This document shows positions 1 to 7,481 of a stretch of 17,413 bases of DNA, piece after piece. The notes below the pieces were generated by a model that saw only the letters and a list, made by a program, of their open reading frames with translations, did not search any database and was not told where the DNA came from. The stretch's first letter is position 1; every line of letters begins with the position of its first letter. The stretch spans positions 1 to 17,413 of the forward strand of contig JAATES010000118.1 of the NCBI GenBank assembly GCA_015655615.1, read 5' to 3'. This stretch comes from Actinomycetales bacterium. Lineage in GTDB: Bacteria; Actinomycetota; Actinomycetes; Actinomycetales; Cellulomonadaceae. Both the position numbers and the translations under genes were made by a program.

Positions 1-3000
1 GCCGCACCGAAGTCATGGACGCTGTCCGGCTCTCAGAATGGAACCGATTGGACGGTGCTCGATACCCGCACGGACGAGGCCTTCCGGTGGGCGACGCAGA
101 CGCGACCGTTCCAACTCGACACGCCGGCTACGTACGCGCAGTATCGGCTGAGCATCTCCGCGACCAGCGACGGCAACCCCGCCAAGGTGGCAGAGTTCGA
201 GCTGCTCGCGGGGCAGATCTCGGATGCCGACCTGACGGTGTACCCGTCCTCGGTCAGCGCTCGGATCGGCACCGCGGTGACGGGGTCCTACGCACTCATC
301 GCGGGAGGTTCCTCGACTGACGTGTCGGACTACACGGCGACGGCCGACTTCCTGGACGGCAACGGCCCGCAGGCGGCTACGGTCACCTCAAGCGGTCTGG
401 GCCTGCAGGTCAAGCTGCCGCACACGTTCACGGCACCAGGCGCCCACTCCGTGCTGATCGCGGTGACCGAGGATGGAGAGACGGCGACTGGCACCTCAGT
501 CGTGACGGTCACCCGGGACCAGACTCTTGTGGGGCAGTTCAACAACGCCTGCCTCAGCGAGCTGGGTGTCGCCGCCAACTGTGACGGACTGGGCTACTCC
601 TACGACAAGGCGCAGCTCGCCACGGCGGACAACGGTGCTCTGGTCCAGGGCGTCGAGCACACCGTACCGGGCACGAGCCTCACGTTCACGCTCCCGGTCA
701 TCCCGAGTGGGAGCCCCGACAACATCCTCGGTGAGGGACAGACCGTCCGTCTGAACGTCGGGACGGGCGCCACCCAGTATGCGTTCATCGGCACGGCCAA
801 CGAGGGCGACCAGGGCGGCAACGCGACGGTCACCTACTCGGACGGCACGACCGACACGATCTCGATCCAATTCGGGGACTGGGTGGGCAAGTCTGGTGCT
901 CCGGCCTTTGGGAACGTCGTCGTCGCCAAGATCCAGACGCGGCTTGCCGGCACCGGTGTCGAGGGTGCCAACAAGACGACGGCCATCTACTCGACGGCAC
1001 CGATCCTCATCCCGTCCGGCAAGACGCCGGTCTTCGTGACGCTGCCGAACAAGGAAGGCGGGCTCAACCAGGGCAAGGTCCACGTCTTCGCTGTGGCGAC
1101 CGATGGGACCGTCGCAGCGACGCCGGCTCTGGTCGCGACACCGTCGACCGCGACGGTGCCGAACGCCTATGCGGGTTCTCCTGTCACAGCCCAACTGGCC
1201 ACCGTCACCGGTGGCGACACGGTCGTCCCGGTGACGGCCTCGGTCAACTGGGGGGATGAGACCGCAGTCGCCGGCGGCACGATCACCGAGGGCACGGTCT
1301 CCGGTACGCACACGTACTCCGAACCGGGGACGTACACGGTGACGGTGACTGTCGACGATGGAGTTCACTCCACCGTCACGACTCGCACGATCACCATCCT
1401 CGACAAGGTCGATCCCACGGTGAGCGTCACCGGCCCGTCGACCTCGCCGACAACGACGAACACGTTCGCCCTGACGGCCACGGTGCCGAACGACGCGACG
1501 GGCTCGGTGCAGTTCTTCGATGGTGCGACCTCGCTGGGAAGCGCTCCGATCTCCTCGGGAGTCGCAACCCTGGCCGCGGTCGGCCCATTGACTGCAGGCA
1601 GTCATGCGGTGACAGCGGTCTACGCCGGTGATGCCAAGTACAACTCGGTCACCTCGGCGGCCACCACGGTGTCCGTGGTCAAGACGTCGAGCGCAGTCGT
1701 GCTGTCGGCCACCCCGGCGACCCCGGTGGTGAGTGCGGACTTCACCTTGACCGCCACGGTCACGGCAGGGGCCACGGGTACGGTGACCTTCTACTCGGGC
1801 ACCGTCGCCGATGGCAATCAGGTCTCCTTGGGCAGTGCGGCGATCACGAGCGGCGTCGCGACACTGTCGGTGACTGCACCAGGAACAGTCGGAGCCAAGA
1901 AGTACTCGGCCAGCTACGCCGGGGATGCGACCTACAACTCCTCGGAGTCGTCGGTCCTGTCCGTGAACTTCGCCAGCGCGCCGGCATCGATCAACCTGAC
2001 GACGACGGCGACGACGGCAACCCCGGTGTCGACTGTCACGGCTACGGTGCAGCTCAGTGCGGGAGCAACGGGCTCTGTCGAGTTCTTCGACGGTACGCAG
2101 TCGCTCGGCACCGTGGCAGTGGATGGGGCGGCCAAGGCAGTCACATCGTTGACGGGACTCACCGTCGGCAGCCACTCGATCAAGGCCGTGTACTCGGGTG
2201 ACTCCGCCTTCGGAGGCGGGACGTCGAACGTGGTGGTGATCGTGTCCAGTCTTGCAAGCTCCACCACAGCGCTGGCGACGTCGGCGAGCACGGCCACGAC
2301 GACTGAGTCGGTGACCCTGACGGCGACATTTACCGGACCGACCACGGGTGCCGTCGAGTTCTTCGACGGGGCTGAATCGCTGGGCACGGCCACAGCGACG
2401 GGCGGAACGGCGACGAAGGTCGTCGGCTCGCTGAGCGCAGGATCGCATTCATTCACGGCGGCATTCGTGGCGAACTCCTCCTATGCGGCCAGTACGTCGG
2501 CGGTCACGATCGTGACGGTCACTAAGACGTCGACCACGACCACCCTGACCTCCAGCGAGTCGTCCCTGACGACACTGGGATCGGCCACCTTCACCGCCGT
2601 CGTGCCGGCGGGCGCCAGCGGCACCGTGCAGTTCCTCGACGGCGTCACGGTGCTGGGCACGCTTCCGGTGTCGGCCTCGGTCAACTCGGTCCAGCAGAGC
2701 GTGACCGGTCTGGCCTCGGGTTCGCACACCATCACCGCGGTGTACTCTGGCGATGCCGTCTATACCGGCAGCACGTCGGCTGGCGTGGTGGTCACGGTGA
2801 CCAAGGCGTCCTCAAGTCTCACCGTCGTCCCGGATGCCTCGGAACGACCAGCCATCGGCTCGAGTGTCCTCACGGCGCATTTCGGTGATACTGGGGCGAG
2901 CGGCTCGGTCGAGTTCTTCGACGGGACCGCCACGCTCGGCACGGCGGCCATCGGAGCCGGAATCGCCACGCTCAACGTAGGGGACCTGACCACCGGAGCG

Positions 3001-3984
3001 CACTCGATCACGGCGGTCTTTGCCGGGGACGAGAAGTATCTCGGTTCCACGTCGGCCGCGGTCGTGGTGACCGTGACGGCCTCCATCGCCCCGGTCGCTC
3101 TGTCCACGTCGGCGACGACCCTCACGGATGCGGGCTCAGTCGAACTCGTGGCGACCGTCCCGGTGGCCGCGACCGGTACCATCGAGTTCCTCGACGGGAC
3201 CACACCCCTCGGTTCCGTGCCGGTCACGGCGGGGGCGGCGACCTTCACGGCCGTCCGCCTGGCGGTGGGGACGCACTCCATCACGGCGTCGTACTCCGGC
3301 GACGGGCACTTCGCCGCAGCCGTATCGACTGCGGCGGTGATGACCGTGACCAAGAGCGACGTTCCCAAGGGCAAGGTGACGCTGGCCAGGCCGGTCTTCT
3401 CCGCGTCCAGCCAGGTCTACAACACGACCAAGGCGGTCTCGGTCTCCACCACGGTCACCGGAGCCACAGCGGGGAGCGTCACCTTCAAGAGCGGCTCGAT
3501 CGTGCTCGGTACTGCCCCCATCAAGGCAGGCAAAGCCACACTGAAGCTCGCCGCAAAGCTCCGGATCGGTCGGTACGCCGCGGTGGCCACCATCGCTGAG
3601 GGCGATGCCACGGCTGCGGCGGTGTCGGTGACGTCGGCGACGTTCTCGGTCAAGAAGGCCACGCTGTCCACGCTCAAGGTGACGGGCAAGCCGTACACCA
3701 AGGGCAAGAAGTCCAAGGTCACCGTCATCGCATCGAAGACGCTGACCAACGGACGCAAGGCTGGTGGCACCGTGAAGGTGTCCGTGGGCAGGAAGGTCGT
3801 CAAGACCATCAAGACGTCGACACTGCGTAAGCATCATGGCAAGTACTCGGTCACTGTCCCGGCGAAGTTCGCCAAGGGCAAGTCGCTCAAGGTCACGGCG
3901 AAGTTCACGCCGAAGGCGAAGTCCAAGGCGACGACCACGACCAAGAAGGCGAAGACCCTGAAGCTCAAGGCAGCCAGACGCTGA
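1..3984 (+). CDS. Large secreted multidomain protein with discoidin-like, PKD and repeated bacterial Ig-like domains (5'-truncated)
   Basis: The reading frame is open from base 1 to the TGA at 3982-3984, so the start lies upstream; 1327 residues are visible. Residues 1-69 look like the end of an F5/8 type C (discoidin) carbohydrate-binding domain (GSQNGTDWTVLDTRT, then YRLSISATS). Residues 70-170 are an Ig-like domain. Residues 178-365 open with QFNNACLSELG, a domain often carried by actinobacterial secreted glycosidases such as GH92 types. Residues 380-467 are PKD-like (VNWGDETAV, HTYSEPGTYTVTVTVDDG). Seven Big_3-type Ig repeats of about 92 residues follow (469-1117), each with a (V/I)xFxDG-like core and a YxGDxxYxxSTS end; repeat 2 has FYSG in the core. 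An eighth, degenerate repeat covers 1118-1217. The last 110 residues are lysine-rich. No LPXTG or terminal membrane anchor is seen, so the basic tail may hold the protein to the wall electrostatically. The missing N-terminal part probably carries the signal peptide and a catalytic domain (inferred). Confidence 0.88.
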   Translation, partial: AAPKSWTLSGSQNGTDWTVLDTRTDEAFRWATQTRPFQLDTPATYAQYRLSISATSDGNPAKVAEFELLAGQISDADLTVYPSSVSARIGTAVTGSYALIAGGSSTDVSDYTATADFLDGNGPQAATVTSSGLGLQVKLPHTFTAPGAHSVLIAVTEDGETATGTSVVTVTRDQTLVGQFNNACLSELGVAANCDGLGYSYDKAQLATADNGALVQGVEHTVPGTSLTFTLPVIPSGSPDNILGEGQTVRLNVGTGATQYAFIGTANEGDQGGNATVTYSDGTTDTISIQFGDWVGKSGAPAFGNVVVAKIQTRLAGTGVEGANKTTAIYSTAPILIPSGKTPVFVTLPNKEGGLNQGKVHVFAVATDGTVAATPALVATPSTATVPNAYAGSPVTAQLATVTGGDTVVPVTASVNWGDETAVAGGTITEGTVSGTHTYSEPGTYTVTVTVDDGVHSTVTTRTITILDKVDPTVSVTGPSTSPTTTNTFALTATVPNDATGSVQFFDGATSLGSAPISSGVATLAAVGPLTAGSHAVTAVYAGDAKYNSVTSAATTVSVVKTSSAVVLSATPATPVVSADFTLTATVTAGATGTVTFYSGTVADGNQVSLGSAAITSGVATLSVTAPGTVGAKKYSASYAGDATYNSSESSVLSVNFASAPASINLTTTATTATPVSTVTATVQLSAGATGSVEFFDGTQSLGTVAVDGAAKAVTSLTGLTVGSHSIKAVYSGDSAFGGGTSNVVVIVSSLASSTTALATSASTATTTESVTLTATFTGPTTGAVEFFDGAESLGTATATGGTATKVVGSLSAGSHSFTAAFVANSSYAASTSAVTIVTVTKTSTTTTLTSSESSLTTLGSATFTAVVPAGASGTVQFLDGVTVLGTLPVSASVNSVQQSVTGLASGSHTITAVYSGDAVYTGSTSAGVVVTVTKASSSLTVVPDASERPAIGSSVLTAHFGDTGASGSVEFFDGTATLGTAAIGAGIATLNVGDLTTGAHSITAVFAGDEKYLGSTSAAVVVTVTASIAPVALSTSATTLTDAGSVELVATVPVAATGTIEFLDGTTPLGSVPVTAGAATFTAVRLAVGTHSITASYSGDGHFAAAVSTAAVMTVTKSDVPKGKVTLARPVFSASSQVYNTTKAVSVSTTVTGATAGSVTFKSGSIVLGTAPIKAGKATLKLAAKLRIGRYAAVATIAEGDATAAAVSVTSATFSVKKATLSTLKVTGKPYTKGKKSKVTVIASKTLTNGRKAGGTVKVSVGRKVVKTIKTSTLRKHHGKYSVTVPAKFAKGKSLKVTAKFTPKAKSKATTTTKKAKTLKLKAARR

Positions 3985-4016
3985 CCTGAGCGATCAGGGC
4001 GCACCCGGAGGCCATG

Positions 4017-4061
4017 GACGGGGTCGGACGAGTCTGCGACGCAGGCCCGCCCGGCCCCGTC
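4017..4061. terminator. Candidate bidirectional terminator hairpin between convergent genes
   Basis: GACGGGGTCGG (4017-4027) pairs with CCGGCCCCGTC (4051-4061) over 11 positions, with one G-U wobble. A smaller CTGC/GCAG stem (4034-4037 with 4041-4044) fits inside the loop. It sits 33 bases after the stop of the Ig-repeat protein and 9 bases past the stop of the convergent sulfurtransferase, where a shared terminator would be expected. There is no clear T run on either strand, so function is uncertain. Confidence 0.4.
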
Positions 4062-4069
4062 GGCGTCAG

Positions 4070-5359
4070 CTAGGCGTCGATCACGGGTTTTCCGGGCTCC
4101 GCTCCCGTGGCGACCGGGCGACCAGGCGTGTTCGACCACTGCGACCAGGATCCGGGATAGAGGGCGGCATCGACCCCTGCGATGGCGAGCGCGAGGATCT
4201 CATGCGAGGCGGTCACTCCGGACCCGCAGTAGACCGCGACCGGGTGGTCACCCGATGCGCCCAGTGAGGCGAACCGGGCGCGCAGGTCCGCGGGCGGAAG
4301 GAATCTGCCGTCCGGACCGACGTTGTGTGCTGTCGGCGCACTGAGCGCGCCCGGGATGTGTCCGGCGCGCGGATCGACCGGCTCGTCCTCGCCCTGATAC
4401 CTAGCCGCAGCCCGAGCATCCAAGAGCGTGCCGATCAGGGGGAACGCTGCTGCGCCGTCAGCGTCGATCACTCGTGCCGAGCCGTAGCCGGGCAAGGTGA
4501 CCCCACCGGACTCGGGGATCTCGTCCTCGGTGGACAGCGGCCTCCCGGCCGCCTGCCAGGCGGCGAGTCCGCCGTCGAGGACCCTGACGTTCTCCAGCCC
4601 CGCATGCCGTAGCAGCCACCAGCCGCGGGCCGCGGAAAGTCCTGGACCCGCGTCATACACCACCACCGCATCGCCGTCATTGAGGCCCCAGCGGCGAGCG
4701 GCCTGTTGCAGTCGATCGAGCGGCGGGAGCGGGTGCCGGCCTTCGCCTGGGTCGCCGATCGATGCCAGCTCGCCATCCAGGTCGACGTACGTGGCACCCG
4801 GGATGTGTCCGGCACGGTAGTCGGCATGCCCGTCGGGGCGATCAAGTGACCAGCGTACGTCGAGCAGCCGCAACGGCGGTCCGCTATGCGATGCCAGATC
4901 GGTTGCAGTGATCAACGGTGAAGCGGCGATCGCGGGGGCATCGGTGTCGGCATGAGGCCCTGCAGGCTCGGCGCGGTCGAGGGGGAGGCCTGCCGCGCGC
5001 CAGGCGGGGAAGCCACCCGCCACATGCTTCACATTCGTGAAGCCCCGGGCGACCAGCGCGGCGGCGACAGGACCCGAGCCGTTCACGGAGCCGCAGATCA
5101 CGATGAGCGAGCGGTCGCGCGTGTCAGGGTCATCGGCCTGCGAGAGGTCGAGCGAGTCTTCTAGGTGATAGCGGTCTGCAAGCACTGCCCCGGGAATCAG
5201 TCCATCATGGTCCCTTGAGTGATGTCCGCGTACGTCCAGGAGCAGGGATCCCGCTTTGATCCGGGCTGCTGCGGCGGGTGCGGAGATCAGCGGGGCCAAG
5301 GCGCCTGCCTCCTCCTCGCTGAGTTCGGTCGCCGGGGCCGTGTTCGTCAACTGCGGCAT
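4070..5359 (-). CDS. Three-domain rhodanese sulfurtransferase
   Basis: Rhodaneses move a sulfane sulfur from a donor such as thiosulfate or 3-mercaptopyruvate to an acceptor through a cysteine persulfide. This 429-residue protein has three rhodanese units. Residues 33-127 (LLLDVRG, then ICGSVNGSG) have a loop cysteine at C89. Residues 150-275 (LLDVRWSLDRPDG, GHIPGATYVDLD, VVVYDAGPG) are the usual inactive domain with Asp236 in place of cysteine. Residues 300-420 (LLDARAAARY, GHIPGALSAP, VAVYCGSGVTAS) carry the catalytic C378 in the CGSGVTA loop of thiosulfate/3-mercaptopyruvate sulfurtransferases. The common family form has only the last two domains (about 280 residues); the extra N-terminal unit with its own cysteine is unusual. 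The ATG at 5359 was chosen over an in-frame start at 5443 because AGGGAG lies about 7 bases upstream and the longer start would overlap the regulator gene. No signal peptide, so cytoplasmic. It follows the GntR gene by 31 bases and is probably cotranscribed with it. Both cysteines in the protein are the two active-site ones. Confidence 0.92.
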   Translation of the reverse strand: MPQLTNTAPATELSEEEAGALAPLISAPAAAARIKAGSLLLDVRGHHSRDHDGLIPGAVLADRYHLEDSLDLSQADDPDTRDRSLIVICGSVNGSGPVAAALVARGFTNVKHVAGGFPAWRAAGLPLDRAEPAGPHADTDAPAIAASPLITATDLASHSGPPLRLLDVRWSLDRPDGHADYRAGHIPGATYVDLDGELASIGDPGEGRHPLPPLDRLQQAARRWGLNDGDAVVVYDAGPGLSAARGWWLLRHAGLENVRVLDGGLAAWQAAGRPLSTEDEIPESGGVTLPGYGSARVIDADGAAAFPLIGTLLDARAAARYQGEDEPVDPRAGHIPGALSAPTAHNVGPDGRFLPPADLRARFASLGASGDHPVAVYCGSGVTASHEILALAIAGVDAALYPGSWSQWSNTPGRPVATGAEPGKPVIDA

Positions 5360-5390
5360 GGTGTGCTCCCTGAGTCTGAGTTCTGGTCGT

Positions 5391-6071
5391 TCACTGGAGT
5401 CCGTATGCGCCAGACTCCGCGATCGCACGTAGTCGTAGATCACGGGTTCGGCCCAGATGCGCGGTCATGAGCGTCCCCGCCGCATCGGCGTCATGTGCCG
5501 CGATGGCCTCGACGATCTTCGCGTGTTCGTCATAGGTCTGTGAGATGACCTCCCGACGGGCGACGGGGATGTTGTCCAACAGCCGGATCTGCAGCAGCAG
5601 CCCCGACAGGAGCGTGTCCAGGCTCGCGTTGTGCGCGGCTGCTCGCACCAGGCCATGGAAGGCGTCGTTGGCGGCGAAGTTCTTCGCGGCATCGTCTTGT
5701 TCCCCGGAAGAAGGCGGTTGCACCGCGTCGAAGAGTCGGGTGAGGTCGATCTCGTCACGACGTTGTGCCGCACTCCGGGCCGCGGTCGCCTCCAGAGCGA
5801 TGCGTACCTCGTAGATGTCGAGGATCTCCGCCGGGGTCGCTTCACGGACGCGATAGGAACGCCCGGAGCGGATCACCAAGCCGTCGGTCTCCAATCGTTG
5901 CAGAGCTTCGCGTATGGGGGTCCGCGATACTCCGAAACGTTCGCTGATGATGCTCTCGACCACCGGTTTGCCCCGGGGCACCACTCCGGAGACGATCTCC
6001 TCTCGTAAGCGGAGATAGGGCGAGGTGGCCTCGGGCGGCGAGGAGTCGTCGAGAAGCGATGTCACTGGCAC
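5391..6071 (-). CDS. GntR-family transcriptional regulator, FadR/FCD subfamily
   Basis: 226 residues, the normal length for this subfamily. Residues 17-77 form the winged helix-turn-helix; the recognition part ERFGVSRTPIREALQRLETDGLV is the hallmark GntR signature. The C-terminal FCD domain (about 82-215) holds the ligand and has the usual metal-site residues: N135/D136 with H139 (NDAFH), H183 (YDEH) and H205 (TAHL). The start is GTG at 6071, with AGAAGG 5 bases upstream; a second GTG two codons later is possible. FCD regulators are usually repressors released by an organic acid. It is transcribed away from the nine-gene catabolic operon across a shared control region, so it is probably the local regulator of that operon and of itself plus the sulfurtransferase behind it. 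The effector is unknown; a sugar acid or 2-oxo acid from the pathway is a reasonable guess. Confidence 0.93.
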   Translation of the reverse strand: MPVTSLLDDSSPPEATSPYLRLREEIVSGVVPRGKPVVESIISERFGVSRTPIREALQRLETDGLVIRSGRSYRVREATPAEILDIYEVRIALEATAARSAAQRRDEIDLTRLFDAVQPPSSGEQDDAAKNFAANDAFHGLVRAAAHNASLDTLLSGLLLQIRLLDNIPVARREVISQTYDEHAKIVEAIAAHDADAAGTLMTAHLGRTRDLRLRAIAESGAYGLQ

Positions 6072-6294
6072 AAGAACCTTCTTACACGATGTCCGGGCGG
6101 ACTGCGGGTGCGAACTGGCTGAGTCCTAGAATGTGGACGTTCTGCTGGTTGAGTATGCAGAGTCAGCTCACAGTATGCGATTGCACACGGTTGCGGCGGC
6201 TTCGGTATACGTAGAGTGGTGTTAGCACGCAGAACATCGCTTAGGTCCACAATATGAGATCTTCGCACACGATGTTTCGGTTCCGCCGCAGCAC

Positions 6295-6303
6295 TGATCT
6301 ACT
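6295..6303 (+). promoter_or_regulatory. Candidate extended -10 promoter giving a leaderless short ORF
   Basis: TGA-TCTACT (6295-6303) resembles an extended -10 element (TGn followed by TATAAT, 4 of 6 matches). The hexamer ends 6 bases before the A of the ATG at 6310, so transcription would begin at or next to the start codon and give a leaderless mRNA. No convincing -35 is seen (TTTCGG at 6275-6280, spacer 17). There is also no Shine-Dalgarno sequence at useful spacing before the ATG, which agrees with leaderless translation. Confidence 0.4.
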
Positions 6304-6309
6304 ACGAGC

Positions 6310-6375
6310 ATGGAAGCCACCGCCACCGCCACTGTCACGGTCAGCGTCACGCCTCGCTGCTGTTGTTGTCGCTAA
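6310..6375 (+). CDS. Cysteine-rich leader peptide (polycysteine short ORF)
   Basis: ATG at 6310 opens a 21-codon ORF that begins MEATATA, runs through a Thr/Val-rich stretch and ends TPRCCCCR before TAA (6373-6375). The four Cys codons are TGC TGT TGT TGT (6358-6369). An in-frame TGA at 6295 fixes the ATG as the only start. There is no Shine-Dalgarno sequence, and a -10-like element is placed for a leaderless transcript. Short leaderless ORFs with consecutive cysteines near the stop are known in actinobacteria, best studied in mycobacteria, as cysteine-responsive attenuators of sulfur-acquisition operons. A ribosome stalled on these codons when Cys-tRNA is scarce changes the downstream RNA fold. 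The same role is inferred here from layout: it precedes the nine-gene operon, and alternative stems follow it. A chance origin from a TGT repeat cannot be excluded. Confidence 0.65.
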   Translation: MEATATATVTVSVTPRCCCCR

Positions 6376-6520
6376 CGTGCGGGGTCGGCAGAGCTAGCTC
6401 CGCCCCCGGATGGCTGTCCCTGGCAGGCGGATGTGCTCGGCACTCGTGAGACCGATGTGCTCCTCTGGCCAGAGCCGGTCCCGCCTCGATCCGCCCCAGG
6501 GGGCGCCGAGCCCTTTGTTC
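6376..6520 (+). promoter_or_regulatory. Candidate cysteine-responsive transcription attenuator
   Basis: Hand folding finds four segments in the order of a classical attenuator. Segment 1 (GGGGTCGG, 6381-6388) pairs with segment 2 (6401-6407, CGCCCCC) to form a stem starting six bases after the leader-peptide stop. Segment 2 is perfectly complementary over 7 bases to segment 3 (GGGGGCG, 6499-6505). Segment 3 can instead pair with segment 4 (GCCCTT, 6510-6515, with two G-U pairs), a small stem running into TTTGTT (6514-6519) like a terminator. A ribosome halted on the Cys codons at 6358-6369 would cover segment 1 and leave segment 2 free to trap segment 3. A local alternative, CGCCC/GGGCG (6492-6496 with 6501-6505), also exists. 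No energies were computed. Confidence 0.4.
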
Positions 6521-6598
6521 CCATCCCAGCAACCTCTGATCGGCCCGCAGTCGCGATGACGACAGGCGGGGACGTCACTGCAGAAAGGCACCCGCGAC

Positions 6599-7411
6599 AT
6601 GTCACTGTCACTCGCGCACCTCACGGTGCTCGACGCTCGCACCGAGGATCTGATCCCGGCCGCGGCCGCGGGGGGATTCGATGGGGTGGGTGTGCGGATC
6701 TTTCCAGGGTCGAACCCGCCGTACGTGCGCCAGATCGTCGGAGACCGGGCACTGATCTCCACGCTGGTCGCCCAGAGCGATGACCTCGGCGTCCCGGTCA
6801 CGGACGTCGAGTCCTTCGTCATCGGTGAGTCCATCGACCGGGACCGGTTCGAGGCCGGACTGGAGACCGCTGCGGCACTGGGCGCGAAGCGGCTCCTTGC
6901 GGTCTCGTACGACCCGCAGCCAGATCGCTTGGTCGACTCGCTCGGCTGGCTGGCGCAACGGGCGGCGACCTACGGGGTGCGAGTCGGCCTGGAGTTCATC
7001 CCGTACTCGCAGCTGCGGACCCTTCCCGAGGCTCTCGCCGTGCTCGCAGCGGTGGATGATGCGAATGCCGCCCTGATCATCGACAGCCTGCACCTGAGCC
7101 GATCCGGAGGCTCACCCGGTGATCTGGCGGGATTGACCGCTCAGGACTACGCATTCGTCCAGATCAGCGACGCGAGGGCGGAAATCCCCTGGCGGGAGGA
7201 CCTGCCTGCGGAAGCTCGCACGGACCGCCTGCTGCCCGGCGACGGCACCTTGTGGTTGGACGCCTTGCTCGCGGCGCTTCCGGCCGGCGTGCCGCTCTCA
7301 CTCGAGGCACCGGTTCAGGAGCTGTCAGCGCTCCCTCCCCTCGAGCGCGCCCGGACCGCTGGACGACGTACTCGAGAGTATCTGGCCGCTCGGGGCGGCG
7401 ATCCGGCATAG
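6599..7411 (+). CDS. Sugar phosphate isomerase/epimerase family TIM-barrel protein
   Basis: 270 residues, typical of the xylose-isomerase-like (AP_endonuc_2) TIM barrel. Members isomerise or epimerise sugars and ketoses, or dehydrate related compounds, using one divalent metal. The metal-site residues are visible: E132 (GLEFIP), D162 and H165 (IIDSLHL), Q188 (VQISDA), R210 in the R..PGDG motif, and E236 (LSLEAP). ATG at 6599 has AAAGG 10 bases upstream. There is no signal peptide, so it is cytoplasmic. It is the first gene of the operon and lies directly after the leader. It contains no cysteine and no methionine beyond the initiator. The substrate cannot be read from sequence. A sugar, inosose or sugar-acid intermediate made next to the dehydrogenase gene is likely; myo-inosose isomerase/dehydratase-like and 3-keto-sugar enzymes are alternatives within the family. 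Confidence 0.88.
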   Translation: MSLSLAHLTVLDARTEDLIPAAAAGGFDGVGVRIFPGSNPPYVRQIVGDRALISTLVAQSDDLGVPVTDVESFVIGESIDRDRFEAGLETAAALGAKRLLAVSYDPQPDRLVDSLGWLAQRAATYGVRVGLEFIPYSQLRTLPEALAVLAAVDDANAALIIDSLHLSRSGGSPGDLAGLTAQDYAFVQISDARAEIPWREDLPAEARTDRLLPGDGTLWLDALLAALPAGVPLSLEAPVQELSALPPLERARTAGRRTREYLAARGGDPA

Positions 7412-7481
7412 GCATTCCACCAGATCTCTCCGCTCTCTCCACACCCGCGAGCCAGACCAGATAAGGACACCCAGCACCACC

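Larger units (their letters stand above)
6072..6598. promoter_or_regulatory. Divergent control region between gntR and the catabolic operon
   Basis: 527 bases with no full-length gene. The half next to gntR is less GC-rich than its surroundings and should hold the gntR promoter. It has AGTATGC twice (6152-6158 and 6172-6178), exactly 20 bases apart, and TGTGGAC (6132-6138) inverted as GTCCACA (6245-6251). A weak plus-strand promoter-like pair is TTGCAC (6181-6186) with GTATAC (6205-6210). The half next to the operon holds a short ORF rich in terminal Cys codons (6310-6375) and then a structured GC-rich leader: a stem at 6381-6406, GTGC/GCAC at 6433-6443, the 12-base palindrome CTCTGGCCAGAG (6463-6474), GATGTGCTC repeated at 6430-6438 and 6454-6462, and a terminator-like stem near 6499-6519. 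Confidence 0.7.

Noticed and set aside
496..2448. A 650-codon open frame antisense to the Ig-repeat protein
   Set aside because: Its product is an Arg/Gly-rich low-complexity chain with no recognisable domain. It mirrors the strong codon bias of the gene on the other strand, which has clear repeated domains.
1405..3650. Repeats as a CRISPR or tandem DNA repeat array
   Set aside because: The periodicity (about 275 bases) comes from repeated Ig-like protein domains. The DNA copies differ, and the frame runs through all of them.
5360..5443. Longer N-terminus for the sulfurtransferase
   Set aside because: It would overlap the regulator's coding sequence. A good ribosome site precedes the ATG at 5359.
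6084..6275. ACACGATGT present at 6084-6092 and 6267-6275
   Set aside because: A single 9-base direct repeat is about what chance gives in a region of this size. There is no symmetry or third copy.
6433..6783. Plus-strand open frame of 116 codons spanning the leader and the isomerase start
   Set aside because: It is out of frame with the conserved isomerase, has no ribosome site and no family resemblance.
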